Of a DNA stretch of 10,083 nucleotides, positions 7,801-10,083 are shown piece by piece. The translations under genes and the position numbers were made by a program. The notes beneath the pieces are model-generated. The model saw only the letters and a list, made by a program, of their open reading frames with translations. It was not told where the DNA came from and did no database searches. Origin of the DNA: Clostridia bacterium (GTDB taxonomy: Bacteria; Bacillota; Clostridia; Oscillospirales; CAG-272); the NCBI GenBank assembly GCA_017629395.1, contig JAGBXH010000375.1, positions 1 through 10,083 of the forward strand, read 5' to 3'. The stretch's first letter is position 1. The number at the start of each line of letters is the position of its first letter.

Positions 7801-8088
7801 CAAATGGCAGCCTTCCGTGCTACGCCCGACAGCGAATGCCAGCTCAAGCTGGTCATCACCGCCGAGGACCCCGACGGCACCACGCGCTATACCATTTATC
7901 GCTTCTATCGATACACAAACCTCAAGTCTTACATGACCATCGAGCTGGTGGATTCCCCCGATGATCCGGGTGATCCGCAAAACGGACAGGGTACGTTCTT
8001 CGTGCAATCCTCGTTTGTGGAAAAGCTGATCGCAGACGCACAGCGCGTCATGAACGGTCAAGAGGTCATCTCGACCAGTAAAAATTAA
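4837..8088 (+). CDS. Membrane-anchored DUF4340-domain protein with an N-terminal InlB-type repeat
   Basis: A 1083-residue protein, far longer than a typical DUF4340 protein. Residues 7-74 form a Listeria-Bacteroides (InlB B-type) repeat: YTLSFRPGKGE, then DYTFDGWYTEENG, ending LVLYAHW. A basic stretch (KRKTAKKK and onward, 76-90) precedes one membrane helix (about 91-117). The positive-inside rule puts the repeat in the cytoplasm and everything after residue 118 outside. Residues about 205-400 fit a DUF4340 module (KIEVHN, AEYGLVAET, STYTVIIGD, YYAQLEGRDKIYIL). A helical insert (about 402-482) is followed by a second module of similar character (about 505-625: EYGVLEPAHLITYSYDD, ISTKSTSGIYYAYG, FLEWSNADWYDPYF). 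The rest is beta-rich, with a degenerate repeat around Y-x-L-x-D (near 677, 818 and 913). There is no C-terminal membrane segment. DUF4340 genes commonly neighbour GldG-like genes, which suggests an exterior subunit of this transporter; its function is unknown. TAA at 8086-8088 precedes the terminator. ATG 4837 or 4840 could be used. Confidence 0.82.
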   Translation: MMQEQIYTLSFRPGKGEVSRRSLEIKVGEPLPALPIPQRKDYTFDGWYTEENGKGQKFVPGDIPTTDLVLYAHWIKRKTAKKKSLYRTQKNAAITLAVSFALLIAVLIGVRALVSILTYNEQVKVIGESGEVETITTKYYVKKIDGVYHLCHLNGSFPNFSFEPLPQDVDGYFVTDHDSLIQVDPKTGACKLYAVVETEGTEVVGFSGRVMLFRQLTYDASSSLGKKPQNRIDKIEVHNTHGSFTFIREQDTNNFYIKGYDTTAFSLESFAQLASACGYTISMERLADPERNPDGSIRFAEYGLVAETRKDAEGKEYDYVPSKFTTTAGDGSTYTVIIGDAIVSEAGYYAQLEGRDKIYILSANGIKDFVLQPVEVLLTPMVTYPSSMNTYFDVEHFIIRDEIDHDKINDLIFKEACLRMGLDVDSMTKEEIEQIDQKELAKHYSEVSAEIYEKLLAEHSRKVCDFSYLDLEERENTMYSSMSFKTDSEYMQGYFPSYDNVNSALYNLYSLAPLRIVKLDPDTDLMEEYGVLEPAHLITYSYDDTDDEGNTFTVYNRISISTKSTSGIYYAYGEITALDEDGEEFYLYTPMLVELYESAVPFLEWSNADWYDPYFVQLNVAYVQDVIYTWGQSSIKFSIDNSATSQMIFLPGRGETHTAKVGDKELTYTIKKVGDRYVLVDGEGNPLSAVHTSDYMVSAQYATKGTVQYPYPQYAKDYMFVETKTDDQNGTYTYYMYYRGSKESGYKLCADVKVLNANGEIINASTVEGKAAYVTDYFYTKSGYLFMLDKKSELAKQLTDGMGTWGDSTVYVTADEQYILIDNSTGTWFTVKTLTPPIYFTDKDTSSMVVNSADRNGVTFYPTGSTPLRFNDTENYFEIYNVAKQSWAKANTSNVTLGVWGHGSYYKTADGSYVLVDANTGDWGYLYLSTVSSGNMVVSANGEQLDYEVTLHTASGKAQNSTAADNFRKMYQGLLYASAEGTSELTEEQMAAFRATPDSECQLKLVITAEDPDGTTRYTIYRFYRYTNLKSYMTIELVDSPDDPGDPQNGQGTFFVQSSFVEKLIADAQRVMNGQEVISTSKN

Positions 8089-8094
8089 AAAACC

Positions 8095-8122
8095 GAAAGG
8101 CTCGTCTTGCGACGAGCCTTTC
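8095..8122. terminator. Bidirectional intrinsic terminator between convergent genes
   Basis: GAAAGGCTCGTC (8095-8106) and GACGAGCCTTTC (8111-8122) form a perfect 12-bp stem with a TTGC loop. On the plus strand the stem's T-rich end runs into TTCATT, ending the transporter operon. On the minus strand the stem is followed shortly by a run of T (complement of the A run 8087-8092), ending the convergent gene. The 50-base gap between the two stop codons holds nothing else. Confidence 0.88.
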
Positions 8123-8138
8123 TTCATTGTCCTTTATC

Positions 8139-10083
8139 TTATTTTCTCTTTCTTTTTCCAAAGCACACAACGCCTGCTGCAACGATAACTGCGGGCACGC
8201 ACGCGCCCACGATGCTCTTACAGCCGCGCTTGGTTTCTTCCCCGGGTGCGGTCGATTCTTGAATCGACCCTACGGGCTCGGTATTTTCGCCTGCTATAGG
8301 CTCGGTCGTTACCTCCTCACCGCTCTGCTCGGGCTGCGGCATAGCAGCCTTGAGCGTACGCACCAGCACGTTCATGGAGGTGGAGGTCAGCAGCGCGTTT
8401 TCCATGCCTGCCTGCGCCTTGACGTACGCCTCCGCGCTGACGTCACCGCCTGCCGCCACGTATTCGTCCATAATTGCCTGCAGTGCACTCTTGTCGCACA
8501 CGGGCGTGCCGTAGGCTTCAATCTCTGCAAGCTGCAGCATATATCCGTCTGCCGCCGTGTTGCGCAGCCTGGTAGCTTCAAACTTGAGCATAATGGCGGG
8601 CACGGGCTCTGCAAGCTGCACCGTATAGGGCTGATCCGGCTTTCGGCTGGCGGTCTGCTTATCGACCGATACCCAATTCTCGCCGTCTGCGGAAAGCAAA
8701 ATTTCAAAATCCTCGGGCCACAGATCCGAGATGGGATGCACCACGATCTTATCCACGGCAAAAACGTCACCGAAATCAATGATAACGTATTCCGTTGCTT
8801 TTGCCTTATCGTGGATCTTGACGTTGGAGGTCCAGCCGTTATCCAGCTTACCGTCATTGATAAACTTGCCCGACCAGCCCCACGCCACGTATTCCTGACT
8901 GGTGTCGCTGGAAACGTCGTAGGGTCTGTTCAAGGCGATATTCATGCCCTCGGTATAAATGATCTCCTCGTTCGGGCGTTGTATGCTGCCCGGTGCACCC
9001 ACAGAGCCGTCGTCCATAAAGATCTCGATCTCGGCAATCGCCAGGGTGCTGCCGTACCGTTCAATATCCAGCTTGACGTAACGGGCATTGACCGCGTCAA
9101 AGGTAAAGGTGGGAAAAGCATCGCGTGCGCTGACGCTCTCGTCGCGCTTGACCTCTGTCCAGCTCTTGCCGTCCTCGGAAACGCTGATGATCACCGTCTT
9201 GCCAAAGTTTCTGCCGAATTGCTTCCCCGTGCCTGCGGGATAGATATCCACGCGGTTGAGCGTTGCGGCATAGCCGAGGTCAATAACGATCTCACTCTCG
9301 CGAGGTCCGTTCGACACCCAGCCCAGCGTACCGCTCATATCACACTCGCGCTCACCGTCGTTGAGATTATCCATATATTGATTGGAGGTGCCGGTGGAGC
9401 TGTTGCACGTAATCTGCGCGTCTAAAGCAAGATTGGAGCCGATGGGCGCAGGCGTGACCGGCTCTGCAAAATCAACGCCCTCGGGCAGGGCGAGCAGCAC
9501 ACCGTCACCTGCCGCCAGCGTCAGCGTCAGCTTGCCGCCGTTAAACGACACAGAGGAAAGGCTGCCGTCTTTCTTGCTGACCTCCCACAGAGCCGTGATG
9601 TCGGCATCAAGAGACAGCTCTACAGTCTGCTGACGCGAGAAATCGTTATTGACGACCATGATATAATTTCTGCCGTCCACCCTGCTCTTGAGCAGCGAAA
9701 CGGTGTAGTTCTTTTTGTCTGCGGGCTGCACGGGAAAATCCTCGGGAATACTCTCCTGTCCCCAGGTCTCGCCGTTGAGGTAAATCTCCAGCGCGTCACA
9801 ATCGATCAGCACCTTGCCAAGCGCCAGCACCTCGTGATTGACCTTGCTGACTGCTGCATAGTGCTTATTGGGCACGCCCGTTGCGGAAATGATGCCGTCT
9901 GCAAAGGGCTCGGAGCGATCCACGGGAGTAAACCACGTAAAGTACGAGATCTGCTTATAGCCGTACGCCATGTACATGTAGATCTCATAGCGGATCTCGC
10001 TGTCTGTCGGACGGCGGTATGCGCCGGGAATACATACCGACTGGATATACGCACCCGTCTTGACGCCGTTTGCAAGTCCCACC
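8139..10083 (-). CDS. Surface-anchored glycosidase-like protein with two F5/8 type C domains (5' partial)
   Basis: About 647 residues of a longer exoprotein; the frame is open to the right edge. Residues are counted from base 10082. Residues 1-92 look like the end of a glycoside hydrolase (beta/alpha)8 barrel: MYMAYGYKQISYFTWFTP, then GVPNKHYAAVSKVNHEVLALG, as at the last strand of GH42-like enzymes. The catalytic acids would lie beyond the window. Residues about 95-210 form a beta-sandwich (NYIMVVNND). Two F5/8 type C (CBM32-like) domains follow, 215-357 (NLALDAQITCNSS to AIAEIEIF) and 380-525 (MNIALNRPYDVSSD to LQLAEIEAYG), which normally bind sugars. A FIVAR-like helical stretch (529-581), a Pro/Glu/Thr linker (582-618), a membrane helix (about 622-641) and KRKRK complete the protein. 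It probably acts on host or plant glycans at the cell surface. No link to the transporter is visible beyond the shared terminator. The domains are well supported; the enzyme class is tentative. Confidence 0.82.
   Translation of the reverse strand, partial: VGLANGVKTGAYIQSVCIPGAYRRPTDSEIRYEIYMYMAYGYKQISYFTWFTPVDRSEPFADGIISATGVPNKHYAAVSKVNHEVLALGKVLIDCDALEIYLNGETWGQESIPEDFPVQPADKKNYTVSLLKSRVDGRNYIMVVNNDFSRQQTVELSLDADITALWEVSKKDGSLSSVSFNGGKLTLTLAAGDGVLLALPEGVDFAEPVTPAPIGSNLALDAQITCNSSTGTSNQYMDNLNDGERECDMSGTLGWVSNGPRESEIVIDLGYAATLNRVDIYPAGTGKQFGRNFGKTVIISVSEDGKSWTEVKRDESVSARDAFPTFTFDAVNARYVKLDIERYGSTLAIAEIEIFMDDGSVGAPGSIQRPNEEIIYTEGMNIALNRPYDVSSDTSQEYVAWGWSGKFINDGKLDNGWTSNVKIHDKAKATEYVIIDFGDVFAVDKIVVHPISDLWPEDFEILLSADGENWVSVDKQTASRKPDQPYTVQLAEPVPAIMLKFEATRLRNTAADGYMLQLAEIEAYGTPVCDKSALQAIMDEYVAAGGDVSAEAYVKAQAGMENALLTSTSMNVLVRTLKAAMPQPEQSGEEVTTEPIAGENTEPVGSIQESTAPGEETKRGCKSIVGACVPAVIVAAGVVCFGKRKRK
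8250..8269. repeat. Perfect palindrome, REP-like, inside a coding linker
   Basis: GGTCGATTC (8250-8258) and GAATCGACC (8261-8269) are exact reverse complements with only TT between them. On the minus strand the palindrome follows GTAG, giving a GTAGGG-TCGATTC form. From memory this recalls short palindromic GTAGGG-type repeats scattered between genes in gut Clostridia. Here it is read in frame as part of VGSIQEST (residues 604-611) in the low-complexity linker of the anchored protein, where an insertion would be tolerated. The palindrome is certain; its mobile-element identity is a guess without a genome-wide copy count. Confidence 0.5.

Noticed and set aside
6367..8127. 586-codon open frame on the minus strand opposite the DUF4340 protein
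   Set aside because: It starts inside the bidirectional terminator region and lies wholly opposite a gene with visible domain and repeat structure. Its composition is that of an antisense shadow.
8973..8992. Second hairpin (CGGGC/GCCCG) in the linker between the two F5/8 type C domains, also coding GSIQ
   Set aside because: The stem is only 5 bp with a 10-base loop, and the DNA does not align with the palindrome at 8250-8269. The shared GSIQ residues are probably chance.
8127..9425. 432-codon open frame on the plus strand opposite the F5/8 type C protein
   Set aside because: It lies opposite two clear F5/8 type C domains, begins at the terminator and has shadow-type Cys/His/Arg-rich composition.
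1..10083. tRNA, rRNA, CRISPR array or insertion sequence
   Set aside because: The window is almost wholly coding with gaps of 54 bases or fewer. No regularly spaced repeats, transposase motifs or structured RNA genes were seen.

Overview
The window looks like a fragment of an uncultured, moderately GC-rich Bacillota genome, most likely a gut-type Clostridia. The grounds are strong AGGAG/GGAGG ribosome binding sites, an InlB-type (Listeria-Bacteroides) repeat, an exoprotein anchored by one C-terminal membrane segment with a KRKRK tail, and no sign of Gram-negative lipoprotein or outer-membrane genes. The taxonomy is inferred, not proven.

Bases 30-8088 carry one tightly packed plus-strand operon of five genes. 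They are an ABC ATPase whose N-terminus is missing, a six-helix GldF-like ABC-2 permease, two tandem paralogous GldG-like auxiliary proteins, and a 1083-residue membrane-anchored protein with DUF4340-like modules. The last protein carries an InlB-type repeat on its predicted cytoplasmic N-terminus. The last three genes are joined by ATGA stop/start overlaps, and at both overlaps the Shine-Dalgarno sequence is also the coding sequence for the basic Arg-Arg-Lys tail of the upstream membrane protein. The set resembles the GldA/GldF/GldG transporter known from Bacteroidota gliding motility, combined with a DUF4340 partner. Its substrate and role in this organism are unknown. I infer a membrane complex with an ATPase inside, a permease in the membrane, and three large single- or double-anchored proteins outside.

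A 12-bp-stem bidirectional terminator (8095-8122) separates this operon from a convergent minus-strand gene (8139-10083). That gene runs off the right edge. It encodes the C-terminal part of a surface-anchored, probably glycan-active enzyme: the end of a glycosidase-like barrel, a beta-sandwich, two F5/8 type C (discoidin/CBM32-like) domains, a helical segment, an acidic linker, a membrane anchor and a basic tail. A perfect palindrome resembling a mobile REP-like element is embedded in frame in its linker.

The first 28 bases are not native upstream sequence. They are a reverse-complement copy of the ATPase gene's own N-terminal coding region, joined at a 5-base microhomology. This is best explained as a fold-back chimera at a contig end. 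The best candidates for an under-described system are the duplicated GldG-like pair and the InlB-repeat/DUF4340 fusion.
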